25,286 nt of DNA, from contig CAUJEQ010000029.1 of NCBI GenBank assembly GCA_963169135.1, positions 1-25,286 on the forward strand, read 5' to 3'. The notes beneath the pieces are model-generated. The model did no database searches. It saw only the letters and a program-made list of their open reading frames with translations, and was not told where the DNA came from. The DNA is from Chloroflexota bacterium. Lineage in GTDB: Bacteria; Chloroflexota; Dehalococcoidia; Tepidiformales; Tepidiformaceae. A program made the position numbers and the translations under genes. Within the stretch, counting starts at the first letter, position 1; each line of letters starts with the position of its first letter. Positions 13,301 to 22,689 of the stretch are shown here, piece by piece.

Positions 13301-16300
13301 TCAGGCCGGGACCGTCAGGGTGACAGTGGTGCCTTCGCCAGGGGAGCTTTCGATCTCGAACGTGCCGCGGATACCAAGGGCGCGTTCGCGCATGGAGCGC
13401 AGACCGAGATGGCCCGGGAACTCGCCGGAAGGATCGAAACCCTGCCCGTTGTCGCTGATTCGGAGCCGGAGCTCCGAAGCGTCGCAGGCCAGGGAGAGCT
13501 GGACCCGGGTTGCGCGAGAGTGCTTCACCGTGTTGTGAAGCGACTCCTGGGCGATGCGGTAGACGGCCTCCTTCGCCTCGATGGCGACGCCAGGCTCCTC
13601 GCAGAGGTCGGCCTCGACAGTGATGCCGTAGCGGGCCTGGGTGGCGGCGACCTGGCGGCTGATTGCAGCGACGAGGCCCTCGGTGGCTATGGATTCGGGG
13701 CGGAGTTCGAAGATCAGGGCGCGCATCTCGGTCAGCCCGGCCTCGGCGAGGGAGAGGACGTAGTCGAGCGGCTCGACGACGTTGGCTGGTCCGTCGTCGC
13801 CGATGCGGCGGCGGGCGGTGCGAGCGCCCAGGGCGATGCCGTAGAGAGCCTGCGATACCGAGTCGTGGAGTTCGCGGGCGAGGCGCTGGCGTTCTTCGAG
13901 GGCGGCGGCGGCGGAAGCGCGCTGGTACAGCCGGGCGTTTTCGATGGCGAGGGCCGTCTGGTCGGCAATGGCCTCGATGAATCCTGACTCTTCCTGTCCC
14001 GGGGGTTCGATGCCGGCGTAGGCGACCGTGAGGACGCCAAGCGGCCGGTCGCCGTAGATGATCGGGACGACCAGCACCGAATCCCAGCCGGCGTCTTCGA
14101 AGAACTTGCGCGCGGGGGCGTACCGGGGATCGTCCAGCCGTTCGGCGCGCATGTTGGGGAGAAACACAGAGCGGCGTTCGGCGATGGCAACCTCGGCGGA
14201 AGAGGCGGCGCCGGCAGCGTAGGCATCCTGCATGGCGTCGACCCACTCCTGCGACTGGCCGGCGACACCGACAATGCGGAGGGGGCGGATGCCGTGTTCG
14301 CCGGTGACGGTGATGGTCGCGGAGACGGCGCTGGTGGCAGTAAGGACTTCGCCGGCGATGTCGTTCATCAGCTGTTCGATGGAGCTTTCAAGCGTGAAGC
14401 TGGCGGCAATGCGGGTGAGAGCTTCGAGCTGGCGGACGCGCTTCTCCGTCTGGGCGAAGAGGAGGGCGTTTTCGATGGCGGTCGCGGCCTGGCGGGCCAT
14501 CGCGGAGATGAGGCCGATCTCGCGATCGTCGGGTTCGGCGCCGGGGAGGTAGTAGTTTTCAATGGTGCCGAGGTCGCGCTCGCCGAAGCGCATGGGCACG
14601 ATGACAAGGGTGTCCCAGGGTTCGTCGCGAACGATGTCATGCAGCTCGGTGTAGAGGGGTTCGGCGAGGGTGCGGGAGCGCAAGTGGCGAAGGACGTAGG
14701 GCCCGGCGCTCTGGAGGGCGACCTGGTTGGGGCGGGGCGCGCCGCGGTGGTGGCCGGCGGCGACCGCCTCGAGAAAGCCCTCGGGCAGACCGTAGGTGCC
14801 TCCGAGAAGGAGCATCCCATCCTCGGTGATGGTGCTGACGGAACAACCCACGGCGCCCGTCGACTCGACCATGCGCTGGGCGAGATTGTCGAGCGTGCTC
14901 TTTACGGAACGCTCGAGGTCGAGGGACGTGGCGACGCGGGAGAGGGCGGTCATCTCGCGGGCACGGCGTTCGGCCTCTGCGAAGAGACTGGCGTTTTCGA
15001 TGGCGACGGCGGCCTGGTTGGCGATTGCCATGCCGAGGTCGGCCTCGCGGCGGGTGAACGCAGCGGGCTGGTCGGAGGAGAGGGCGATCATGCCGACGAA
15101 GCGGCCCTTCTGGACCATGGGGAGCGCGAGCCAGGAGACGATGCGGGAAAAAGACGAGTTGAGGGCGTCCCCGACAGCGCCGCGGAAGTGCCGGGCGTAG
15201 TAGTCATCGCCGCGGACGTCATCGACGATGATGGGCTCGCGGTCGAGGAGCGCGTGCCAGAAGGTGTTGAGGCCCTCTACAGAGAACTTCTGGAGGGCCG
15301 GGCTGGTGGACCCAGGGGCGGACTCGGGGCCACGTGCCTCACGCACGACAAGCTGGTCGCCTTCGACGACGAGCATGGAGGCGCCGGTGTAGGGGACAAC
15401 GTCGCGGACCTGGTCCAGCACGAGGCCAAGCAGCTCGCCGAGATCAAGCGTGGAGGAGACATTGCTCGAGACGTGGAGGAGGGCACGGAGTTCGCGCGTA
15501 CGCTCTTCGACGCGCTGTTCGAGGAGGCGTTGATGTTCGGCTTCTTCGCTGACGTCGCGGACAACGGCGAGGATGTGCGGCTTCCCCTGGAAGGTGATGG
15601 TGGTACCGAGGACCTCGCCGATGAAGCTGGAACCGTCCTTCCGCAATTCGAGGGCACGGCTGCGGTAGGTCTTGCCCGCGGTGATGGCATCGAGGTACTC
15701 GCCGATGTAGGCGCGGGAACGAGGATGGACCAGGGCGAAGGGTTCGAGGATGCGGAGTTCTTCGAGCGAATATCCGTACATCCCGATAGCCGCCGGGTTT
15801 GCGTCGATGATGCGGTGATCTTCCAGGTCGGTGATGAAGAGCGCGTCGTTGGTGGATTCGAAGATGTTGCGGAAGCCCTCTTCGCGCTCGGCGAGCGCGA
15901 GGGTCGTGCGCTCGCGCTCGGCGATCTCACGCTGGAGGGCCTCGTTGCGGGTGCGGACCTCGTCGATCATCCGGTTGAACGATGCCGCGAGGTCGCCGAG
16001 TTCATCGTTGGAGCGGACAGGGATGGAGGCGTTGAAATTGCCGGCCGCCACGGCGCGCGTTCCGCTGACCAGTGCATCGATGGGCTGAAGGAAGACACGG
16101 CGGTTGAGCCATGCGGTGCCGCCGAGGGCAACGACGAAGAGGAGGAGCATGGTGAGCAGGATGAAGCCGACGGTGCGGTTGGCTTCATCGTTGATGGAAG
16201 CAGCGACGCTGGCGGCCTCGCGGGTGATCTCGTCGACGGGCGCCGCCATGGCGAAGCTCCCGCCGACATCGCTGAGGGGAGCGTAGGCAACGAACATTTC

Positions 16301-17299
16301 GCGGCTGCCGAGGCGGACTCGGGCGACATCGGACTGGCCCGCGAGCATCTCCTCGATGACCTGGTGGAAGGCTGCGTTGTTCGGATCCTCCCGTGCCATG
16401 GTGATGAGGTCATAGGCCAGGGTCTGGAGAAACTGGCCATCGCCATCGATGTAGAAGGCGAAGCCGGTGGGTGTGGGGCGAACCATGTTGATCTGGTCGA
16501 TGAGGCGCTCGATGGAGAGGTCGACCCCGATGGCGCCGCGGTATTCGTTGGCGACGTAGACCGGCGTGTAGGCGGTCACCACGAGGCCCTTACGTGTCTC
16601 GTCGCGGTAGGGGGTCGTCCAGATGGTGGCGCGTTCGGGGTTCCCGCCGGGCCCGGCAACATCCGAGAGGTCACCGGGGATGGCGGAGGAGAGGCCTGTG
16701 GCGGTGCGCTGCATCTCGCCGGTTGCGGGGTAGTAGCGGAGGGCGCCGCTGGGGCCGATGTAATAGAGGGCAACGGGCCGGAAGTTGTCTTCGGTGAGGC
16801 GGCCCGGGAAGTCGGCCATCAGGCTGGGGAAGAGGGTATCGAGCGGGGCGGACTCCTGGAGGTCGCGAACGGCCTGATCGAGGGGTGCGCCAGCCGGGAC
16901 GAAGAGGTCGGTAGTCCGAACCGCGCGGACATCGTGGTGGTTGCCGGCGTCATCCAGAGCGAGGGTTGGGACCTCGGGGGGGGCGAGGGTGGTCTCGTAG
17001 GGGGCGACGGCCATGTAGCGGGCAGCCTGGTGGCCCCACTCGACCGCGGGGAAGAACTGGAGCTGGCCGATGTAGGCCTGGGTCTCGGCGTTGGCGAGCA
17101 GCGTCTGCACCCCCTCGCGTTCCAGGCCCTGGCGGCTGGTCTGGGCGGCGTTTTCCTGGGTGCGGTGGAAACCGAAGAAGACGAGGGCGGCTGTGGCGGT
17201 GCCGAGCACGACGATGAAGAGAAGGAGCGAAAGATTGAGCTTTGGACCGAGCCGGAGGGGGATGCTGCGCACGCCGATACTCGTCCTGGTCTCAGTCAA
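13301..17299 (-). CDS. Large membrane sensor histidine kinase (Cache-like sensor, HAMP, PAS, 3 x GAF, HisKA_3, HATPase)
   Basis: A 1332-residue NarX/DegS-type sensor kinase. In order: TM1 (about 22-44), an extracytoplasmic Cache-like sensor (about 100-350), TM2 (376-397), HAMP (398-452), coiled linker, PAS (about 470-592), three successive GAF domains (about 610-775, 790-950, 960-1125), HisKA_3 with phosphoacceptor His1145 in ARELHDSVSQALYG, and HATPase with N-box LHNTVKHS (1254-1261), DNGQGFD (1283-1289) and GHLGLRSMRERA. Every catalytic motif is present. The start is a TTG overlapping the end of the upstream regulator gene by 8 nt (17292-17299), so the two are translationally coupled; a GTG at 17272 is a possible later start. 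The signal is unknown; GAF and Cache domains usually bind small ligands. Confidence 0.93.
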   Translation of the reverse strand: MTETRTSIGVRSIPLRLGPKLNLSLLLFIVVLGTATAALVFFGFHRTQENAAQTSRQGLEREGVQTLLANAETQAYIGQLQFFPAVEWGHQAARYMAVAPYETTLAPPEVPTLALDDAGNHHDVRAVRTTDLFVPAGAPLDQAVRDLQESAPLDTLFPSLMADFPGRLTEDNFRPVALYYIGPSGALRYYPATGEMQRTATGLSSAIPGDLSDVAGPGGNPERATIWTTPYRDETRKGLVVTAYTPVYVANEYRGAIGVDLSIERLIDQINMVRPTPTGFAFYIDGDGQFLQTLAYDLITMAREDPNNAAFHQVIEEMLAGQSDVARVRLGSREMFVAYAPLSDVGGSFAMAAPVDEITREAASVAASINDEANRTVGFILLTMLLLFVVALGGTAWLNRRVFLQPIDALVSGTRAVAAGNFNASIPVRSNDELGDLAASFNRMIDEVRTRNEALQREIAERERTTLALAEREEGFRNIFESTNDALFITDLEDHRIIDANPAAIGMYGYSLEELRILEPFALVHPRSRAYIGEYLDAITAGKTYRSRALELRKDGSSFIGEVLGTTITFQGKPHILAVVRDVSEEAEHQRLLEQRVEERTRELRALLHVSSNVSSTLDLGELLGLVLDQVRDVVPYTGASMLVVEGDQLVVREARGPESAPGSTSPALQKFSVEGLNTFWHALLDREPIIVDDVRGDDYYARHFRGAVGDALNSSFSRIVSWLALPMVQKGRFVGMIALSSDQPAAFTRREADLGMAIANQAAVAIENASLFAEAERRAREMTALSRVATSLDLERSVKSTLDNLAQRMVESTGAVGCSVSTITEDGMLLLGGTYGLPEGFLEAVAAGHHRGAPRPNQVALQSAGPYVLRHLRSRTLAEPLYTELHDIVRDEPWDTLVIVPMRFGERDLGTIENYYLPGAEPDDREIGLISAMARQAATAIENALLFAQTEKRVRQLEALTRIAASFTLESSIEQLMNDIAGEVLTATSAVSATITVTGEHGIRPLRIVGVAGQSQEWVDAMQDAYAAGAASSAEVAIAERRSVFLPNMRAERLDDPRYAPARKFFEDAGWDSVLVVPIIYGDRPLGVLTVAYAGIEPPGQEESGFIEAIADQTALAIENARLYQRASAAAALEERQRLARELHDSVSQALYGIALGARTARRRIGDDGPANVVEPLDYVLSLAEAGLTEMRALIFELRPESIATEGLVAAISRQVAATQARYGITVEADLCEEPGVAIEAKEAVYRIAQESLHNTVKHSRATRVQLSLACDASELRLRISDNGQGFDPSGEFPGHLGLRSMRERALGIRGTFEIESSPGEGTTVTLTVPA

Positions 17300-17924
17300 G
17301 TGGGCCGAGCCCGATTTGGCGGGCGTAGAGCGCGGCCTGGGTACGGCTCTGGACGCCCAGTTTCAAAAGAATGCTGGAGACGTGAGTTTTGACGGTGTTT
17401 TCGCCGATGATGAGGGCCCGGGCGATCTCCTTGTTCGCCTTGCCCTGGGCGAGGAGGCGGAGGACATCGGTTTCGCGTTCGGTGAGTGACTCGGGGCTTT
17501 CGGGTGCACGGACTTCGCGGACCAGGCGTGCGGCGGCCTGCGGGGAGAGCTGGACCTGGCCATTGGCGGCGGCCTTGATCGAGCGGATGAGTTCGTCGGC
17601 CTGGGTGTCTTTCAGGAGGTAGCCAATGGCCCCGGCGCGGACTGCCCCGACGACGGAGGCGTCCTCGAGTACGGAAGTGAGAGCGATGACCTCGGTCTCC
17701 GGACACTCACGGCGGACGTGGCCGATGGCGGTGATGCCGTCCATCACCGGCATCAGGAGGTCCATGAGGATGACATCGGGTTTGAGGTCATGGGCGAGTT
17801 TGAGGGCCTCGGCACCGTTCTGGGCTTCGCCGATGACGTCGAACTCGGGGTCATCGAGGAGGAACATTTTCAGTCCCTGGCGGACGACGGCATGGTCGTC
17901 GGCGATCACGATCCTGATGGTCAT
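17292..17924 (-). CDS. NarL/FixJ-type response regulator with LuxR helix-turn-helix
   Basis: A 210-residue DNA-binding response regulator. The receiver domain has Asp9-Asp10, phosphoacceptor Asp55 (VILMDLLMPVMDG), the Thr/Ser site in VIALTSV and the lysine in GYLLKD. The C-terminal LuxR/GerE domain runs from LTERETDVLRLLAQG through NKEIARALIIGENTVKTHVSSILLKLGV. It is the natural partner of the HisKA_3 kinase whose gene overlaps its 3' end. The ATG at 17924 has GGAG 5 nt upstream. It diverges from a receiver-only gene 180 nt away. Confidence 0.95.
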   Translation of the reverse strand: MTIRIVIADDHAVVRQGLKMFLLDDPEFDVIGEAQNGAEALKLAHDLKPDVILMDLLMPVMDGITAIGHVRRECPETEVIALTSVLEDASVVGAVRAGAIGYLLKDTQADELIRSIKAAANGQVQLSPQAAARLVREVRAPESPESLTERETDVLRLLAQGKANKEIARALIIGENTVKTHVSSILLKLGVQSRTQAALYARQIGLGPLD

Positions 17925-17970
17925 GAGAGCTCCGGTGAGCGCAATTCAGACTCGGGCACACGCATTCGAG

Positions 17971-17976
17971 ACTATA
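17971..17976 (-). promoter_or_regulatory. Possible -10 (TATAGT) for the regulator-kinase operon
   Basis: Minus-strand TATAGT (five of six) lies 46 nt upstream of the ATG at 17924, giving a normal leader with GGAG. The -35 region is poor. Confidence 0.4.
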
Positions 17977-18074
17977 TCACCGCGTTTGGGGTGAACCTTC
18001 CTCCTCCCTTTGGGGGAGATTGCGTTCCCTCGAAGTGCTCGTGTGTGAACCAACCGGCCGGGGGACGCTGCGCG

Positions 18075-18087
18075 GGGGCACTGCCCC
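18075..18087. promoter_or_regulatory. GC dyad GGGGCACTGCCCC before the receiver-only gene
   Basis: GGGGC and GCCCC flank ACT directly upstream of a -10-like TACTGT. A dyad in the -35/-10 spacer is a common place for a regulator site. Weak evidence on its own. Confidence 0.3.
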
Positions 18088-18093
18088 TACTGT
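18088..18093 (+). promoter_or_regulatory. -10-like TACTGT ahead of the receiver-only gene
   Basis: TACTGT ends 7 nt before a GTG at 18101 and 10 nt before the ATG at 18104, again at leaderless-type spacing. No -35 is seen. Confidence 0.35.
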
Positions 18094-18103
18094 TGGAAGG
18101 GTG

Positions 18104-18508
18104 ATGGATTTGTCGATTCGCCTTCTCCTTGTTGATGACGAAGCCCGGGTGCGCCAGGGCCTGCGCATGTGCATGGCCGGGGAGCCGGACTTCGAGGTCG
18201 TTGGGGAGGCAGACGAGGGGACGGAGGCCGTGGAGCTGGCAACGGCGTTGCAGCCCGATGTCGTGGTAATGGACGTCCGGATGCGGGGTCTCGATGGCAT
18301 CGGGGCAACGCAGAGCCTGCACTCGGTGATTCCCGGCGCCCGGGTGATCATCCTCTCGATGCACGATGACCTGACCACGCGGACGGCGGCGGCGGCCGCG
18401 GGGGCGAGCGCCTTCGTTGGCAAGCAGGAGGGGATCGCCCGCCTGTTCGACGTCATCCGCCAGGTGGCGGGGCCTGAGCCTGGCGGAGCCACCGCATCCG
18501 TGGCCTGA
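18104..18508 (+). CDS. Receiver-only response regulator (NarL-type receiver without DNA-binding domain)
   Basis: A 134-residue protein made of one receiver domain of the NarL kind: Asp11-Asp12-Glu13, phosphoacceptor Asp57 (VVVMDVRMRGLDG), Ser85 in VIILSMHDD and Lys107 (AFVGKQEG). After the last helix (RLFDVIRQVAG) a short Gly/Ala/Pro tail ends the protein where a LuxR domain would normally begin. It is closest in type to the divergent NarL regulator, so it may share the large kinase as phosphate sink or modulator. Start by ATG 18104; the preceding GTG at 18101 would fit leaderless initiation. The ABC exporter genes follow on the same strand after 113 nt. Confidence 0.9.
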   Translation: MDLSIRLLLVDDEARVRQGLRMCMAGEPDFEVVGEADEGTEAVELATALQPDVVVMDVRMRGLDGIGATQSLHSVIPGARVIILSMHDDLTTRTAAAAAGASAFVGKQEGIARLFDVIRQVAGPEPGGATASVA

Positions 18509-18621
18509 GGCGCACTCCGTCGCAGATCACGGAAGCCGAGAGGCTCCCGCGAGAGGCACAACAGAGGGGAACAACCGGGCAGTGGGAAACCATTGCGCAC
18601 TGAGCGGGAGGAGTGACAACC

Positions 18622-19353
18622 GTGACGGCATTGCAGATCGAACCGCGACCGGCAGAGACAACCGGATCCCCGATCATCGAAATCAACAACGTCGTGAAGA
18701 CGTATGACGCTGGCAGCCACCAGGTGCGCGCGCTGAAGGGAGTGAACCTCTCGGTGGAGCGCGGCGAGATGGTTGCGATCATGGGCCCCTCGGGCTGCGG
18801 GAAGACGACGCTGCTGAACTGCGCGAGCGGACTGGACGTCGTGGATGCCGGGACGATCCGCATTGCGGGGTCGAACCTGGCGGAATTGACGGATAAGACG
18901 CGGACGACGTTCCGGGCCCACAACATGGGCTTCGTCTTCCAGACTTACAACCTGCTGCCGGTGCTCTCGGCGGTGGAAAACGTGGAACTCCCGCTGATCG
19001 TCTCCGGTGTGAGCCCGAGAGAGGCGCGGGAACGTGCGCTCGAAGCGCTGGAAACGGTAGAGCTGCGGCAGCTGGGCCACCACAAGCCTTCGCAGCTGAG
19101 CGGCGGGCAACGCCAGCGTGTAACGATCGCGCGGTCCCTGGTGAACCGGCCGGAGATTGTGTGGGCAGACGAACCGACCGGCGCCCTCGATTCGAAGACC
19201 GCCGACGACATCATGACCCTGATGGAGACACTGAACCGCGAGCACGGGCTAACCTTCGTGATCGTGACGCATGACCCGGGCGTGGGCGCTCGCTGCAACC
19301 GCATCGTACAGATGCGCGACGGGCTCATCGTGGATACGGAAGTACCCCGGTGA
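18622..19353 (+). CDS. ABC transporter ATP-binding protein (LolD/MacB type)
   Basis: A 243-residue cytosolic ATPase subunit that drives a MacB/FtsX-type exporter. Walker A GPSGCGKTT (residues 55-63), Q-loop VFQTYNLLP (Gln107), signature LSGGQ (159-163), Walker B with Asp183-Glu184 (WADEPTGALD) and switch His217 (VTHD) are all intact. GGGAGGAG at 18606-18613 is 8 nt before the GTG at 18622; an earlier GTG at 18613 overlaps that site and is rejected. The stop overlaps the permease GTG in a GTGA, so the two subunits are coupled. Confidence 0.95.
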   Translation: MTALQIEPRPAETTGSPIIEINNVVKTYDAGSHQVRALKGVNLSVERGEMVAIMGPSGCGKTTLLNCASGLDVVDAGTIRIAGSNLAELTDKTRTTFRAHNMGFVFQTYNLLPVLSAVENVELPLIVSGVSPREARERALEALETVELRQLGHHKPSQLSGGQRQRVTIARSLVNRPEIVWADEPTGALDSKTADDIMTLMETLNREHGLTFVIVTHDPGVGARCNRIVQMRDGLIVDTEVPR

Positions 19354-22300
19354 ACGAGCTCTTTGGATTACCAATGGCGACCATCGCCATTGTGCTGGTC
19401 AGCCTCCTGGGAGTGGCCTTGCTGACGGTGGGGTACCTGGGACTCTCGAACCCGACGATGTTCAGGTTCGGCCTGCGCAACATCCCGCGCCGAGGTTTGC
19501 AGTCGGTATTGGTGGTGGTCGGGCTTGCACTGGGGACGCTGATCACGACGGCCGCGTTCGTGACCGGCGACACGGTGGACCACTCGCTGACCAAGGACGC
19601 CTACGCGCTGTTCGGCAGGCAGGACCTGGACATCAGCTGGAATGGGGAGCCCGAGTACTTCAGCGACACTGGTGCGGCCATGCGCGGCGAGCAAGTGTTC
19701 GTAGACGGGGCAGTGGTCGACGCACTGGAAGCGGCGTTCGCAGGCGATGAAGCCATCGAGGCGTTCCAGCCGATGCTGCGCATCGCCGCGCCGGTGACGA
19801 ACCTGCGAACGGGTGACGCGAAGCCGGCCATCCAACTTTCCGGGGTGGATGCCGAACGGCTGGACCGCGTCGGCGGGCTGACGCTCACGAGCGGGGAACG
19901 GGCGTCCGTCACGGACCTCCGGGAAGCGAACGTCTACCTGAGCGAGCGTGCCGCAGCTGATCTGCACGCGATGGCCGGGGACGGGCTCACGATCCATCTG
20001 GGCGACGACACCGTGCACGTCCGGGTTGCAGGAGTGGTGCGGGATGAACTGGCATCGGGAGTGCTCGGGATGAGCTTCTCGTCCGTGGCGGGAGGCCTGG
20101 TCCTGCCGATCGAGACGCTGCGTGAGATGGCGGGCCTGGAGGGCGGGGAAATCAGCGCGGTGACCGTGAGCCTGCGGGGCGGCGTCCGGACGACGCTGGG
20201 CAGCGCGGACGCGGCGGCCGGGCGCATCCGCGCGTACCTCGATGGCGAAGGCGCGGGCCTCTTCACACAGACCGGCGGGCTGCCCGCAGGGCAGCCGGTC
20301 GAAGTGCTGACCATGAAGAAGGACCTGGTGGAAGAGACCCAGCTTACCGGGAACTTCATGACCACGATCTTCCTCGTGCTTGGCATGTTTTCGATGGCGG
20401 CCGGAGTGATGCTCATCTTCATGATCTTCGTGATGCTGGCAGCCGAGCGCCGGGCGGAGATGGGCATCGCCCGGGCGGTAGGCGCGCAACGGCGCCACCT
20501 GGTGCAGTCGTTCGTAGCCGAAGGCATGGCGTACTCGCTCCTGGCCGGGCTCATCGGCGTGGTGCTGGGCGTCGCAGCTTCGTACGGACTGACGCAGGTG
20601 TTGTTGAAGAAGGTCGGCGGGGACTACTTCTCGTTGATCGAGATGAAAATGACGGTCACATCGGTGGTGGTCGGATACAGCCTCGGGGTGGTGATCACCT
20701 TCATCACGGTGGTGTTTGCCTCGATGAAAGCGAGCCACGTGAACATCGTGGCCGCGATCCGCCAGCTGCCGGATGCTCACGCTCCGGAGAGCAAACGGAA
20801 GACCCGCTGGAAGTGGGTGATTGCCGGGGTGCCCGCACTCATCATCCCGCCGCTGGGAATCTGGTGGCTGTTCCGGAAGGGCTTTGGGCTTGCGTGGGCG
20901 TGGATCCTGGGGCCGCTCGGAATCGTCCTTGGGGTGCTGCTCATCCTGCTCGGGAAGTCGAGCGAAACGCTGTTCCCGTTCGCGCTGGGGATGTCGCTGG
21001 TGCCACTTTCGGCGGCGGCCGTGGCTCGCCATCTGAAAACGCCCGCGCGGCCGCTCTGGACGATCGTCGGGGCGGTGCTTGCCGCCTACTGGCTGCTTCC
21101 GGGCGACACGCACGACCAGCTGTTCGGGAAGTTCAACGCCGACATCGAGATGTTCGTGCTCTCGGGGATCATGATCGTGGTGTCGTTCACCCTGATCATC
21201 GTCTTCAACGCGCGGATGCTGACGAGCCTGTTCCGTTCGGGCGAAGGGGTGAAGTCGTACGGGGCGGCGATGCTGCTGGTGGCCGGGGCGGGAGCCTCAA
21301 CGGCGATCGGTGTCGCGCTCGGCGACTCGGCGGACGGCCTGGGCGAGCTGTTCTACCTTGTGGCCGGTCTGCTGACCGCAACGGCGCTGGTCGCAGGCGC
21401 AGCCGCACGGTTCCCATCGCTGACGCCTGCGCTGAAAATGGCGGTGGCGTACCCGCTTTCGAACCGTTTCCGGACCGGCATGACGATCGCGATGTTCTCG
21501 CTCATTGTCTTTTCGCTGACGGTGTTCAGCGTGCTGCTGGCGAACTTTGACACGGCCTTCCTGGGCGGCGATGCGAGGGGCAACCTCGATCTCGTCGTGA
21601 CCGCGAACCAGGGGAGTAGCGTGAAGGACGTCCCCGCCGCGCTGGAAGAGTCCGGGAGCCCCGTGGTTGCGGAAATCGCCGGGGTCGGCCGGACCACGAT
21701 TGCCGGCGCGCCGGTGCAGGTCTCGCAGGGCGGGCGGGAAGACAACACCGGGTATTACGCGCTCATCGGGGCCGACGACGCCTTCTTCAGCGAGCTCGGG
21801 ACAACGCTCGACGCGCTGGCGGAAGGCTACCGGGATGCGGAGTCGGTGTGGTCGGCCGTCCGGGAAGATGCGGGCTTCGCGGTGGTGGACGGCTCGGTGG
21901 TGGGGATCTCGTTCAACGAGGCCTACAACTGGACCGCGAAGGGTGTGACCGTCGAGGACAGCCGATTCACGCCGTTCGTCCTGAACGTTACCGACCCATC
22001 CGGAAATGCCCGGACGTTGATCGTCATCGGGGTGTTGAAGGCACAGCTGCCGGGCGCTACCTGGGGCGGGATCTACGTGAACGAAACGGCCTACCGCGAG
22101 CTGCGCGGAGAGCCGCTGTATCAACGCACGTACGTGAGGCTCGACGAAGGCGTGAATGCTCGCGAGGCGGCGCGCCAGGTGGAGTCGGCGCTGGCGGTCC
22201 GGGGCGTGCAGGCGGAATCGGTGCAGGTGATCCTGGACGACATGAAGGCGCAGAACCAGGCGTTCAACCGGATGTTCCAGGCGTTCATGGCGCTGGGGCT

Positions 22301-22664
22301 GGTGGTCGGCATCGCCGGGCTGGGGGTCATCGCCTTCCGGTCGGTCGTTGAACGGCGACAGCAGATCGGCATGTTGCGGGCGATCGGCTACCAGCGGGGG
22401 ACGGTGACGCTGACGTTCCTGCTCGAGTCGAGCTTCATCGCGGTGATGGGGATTCTCTCCGGCGTGGTCGGCGGGGTGATCCTGGGCTGGAGCCTGCTGA
22501 CCTCGGACAGCTTCACAGAAGGCGCGGACATCGCGTTCGCGATGCCGTGGCCGGAGATACTGCTGGTGATTGGGGCGTCGTTCGCCTTCTCGCTGGCGAT
22601 GACGTGGTGGCCGAGCCGGGGCGCGGCGCGGGTGCCCGTCGCGGAGGCGCTGCGCTACGAGTAG
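19350..22664 (+). CDS. Large FtsX-family ABC permease (about 16 helices)
   Basis: A 1104-residue inner-membrane permease, partner of the ATPase whose gene it overlaps by 4 nt. Two FtsX modules are visible. The first has helices about 337-363, 395-418 and 436-458, with the coupling region ERRAEMGIARAVGAQRRH. The second has 978-998, 1022-1048 and 1068-1090, with ERRQQIGMLRAIGYQRG. Extracytoplasmic domains of about 260 residues (75-335) and 240 residues (735-975) precede each. Between the modules lies an extra block of about eight helices (487-732). Standard MacB/LolC has only four helices, so this is a duplicated, expanded form. Such exporters move lipids, lipoproteins or peptides; the substrate here is unknown. 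An ATG at 19374 is a possible later start. Confidence 0.92.
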   Translation: MNELFGLPMATIAIVLVSLLGVALLTVGYLGLSNPTMFRFGLRNIPRRGLQSVLVVVGLALGTLITTAAFVTGDTVDHSLTKDAYALFGRQDLDISWNGEPEYFSDTGAAMRGEQVFVDGAVVDALEAAFAGDEAIEAFQPMLRIAAPVTNLRTGDAKPAIQLSGVDAERLDRVGGLTLTSGERASVTDLREANVYLSERAAADLHAMAGDGLTIHLGDDTVHVRVAGVVRDELASGVLGMSFSSVAGGLVLPIETLREMAGLEGGEISAVTVSLRGGVRTTLGSADAAAGRIRAYLDGEGAGLFTQTGGLPAGQPVEVLTMKKDLVEETQLTGNFMTTIFLVLGMFSMAAGVMLIFMIFVMLAAERRAEMGIARAVGAQRRHLVQSFVAEGMAYSLLAGLIGVVLGVAASYGLTQVLLKKVGGDYFSLIEMKMTVTSVVVGYSLGVVITFITVVFASMKASHVNIVAAIRQLPDAHAPESKRKTRWKWVIAGVPALIIPPLGIWWLFRKGFGLAWAWILGPLGIVLGVLLILLGKSSETLFPFALGMSLVPLSAAAVARHLKTPARPLWTIVGAVLAAYWLLPGDTHDQLFGKFNADIEMFVLSGIMIVVSFTLIIVFNARMLTSLFRSGEGVKSYGAAMLLVAGAGASTAIGVALGDSADGLGELFYLVAGLLTATALVAGAAARFPSLTPALKMAVAYPLSNRFRTGMTIAMFSLIVFSLTVFSVLLANFDTAFLGGDARGNLDLVVTANQGSSVKDVPAALEESGSPVVAEIAGVGRTTIAGAPVQVSQGGREDNTGYYALIGADDAFFSELGTTLDALAEGYRDAESVWSAVREDAGFAVVDGSVVGISFNEAYNWTAKGVTVEDSRFTPFVLNVTDPSGNARTLIVIGVLKAQLPGATWGGIYVNETAYRELRGEPLYQRTYVRLDEGVNAREAARQVESALAVRGVQAESVQVILDDMKAQNQAFNRMFQAFMALGLVVGIAGLGVIAFRSVVERRQQIGMLRAIGYQRGTVTLTFLLESSFIAVMGILSGVVGGVILGWSLLTSDSFTEGADIAFAMPWPEILLVIGASFAFSLAMTWWPSRGAARVPVAEALRYE

Positions 22665-22689
22665 CGCGGGTGGTGGGAGAGCGAAGACA

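Noticed and set aside
14294..17392. A 1032-codon open frame on the plus strand, antisense to the large kinase gene
   Set aside because: The translation is Gly/Asp/Ala-rich with no domain, and is the usual by-product of GC-rich codon bias opposite a gene. The minus-strand kinase has every catalytic motif in place.
17977..19245. A 422-codon open frame on the minus strand over the receiver-only and ATPase genes
   Set aside because: No domain is visible, and it is antisense to two genes with complete motifs.
19368..21113. A 581-codon open frame antisense to the ABC permease gene
   Set aside because: Composition is Arg/His/Gln-rich with no domain. The sense frame gives clear FtsX modules and overlaps the ATPase stop as expected.
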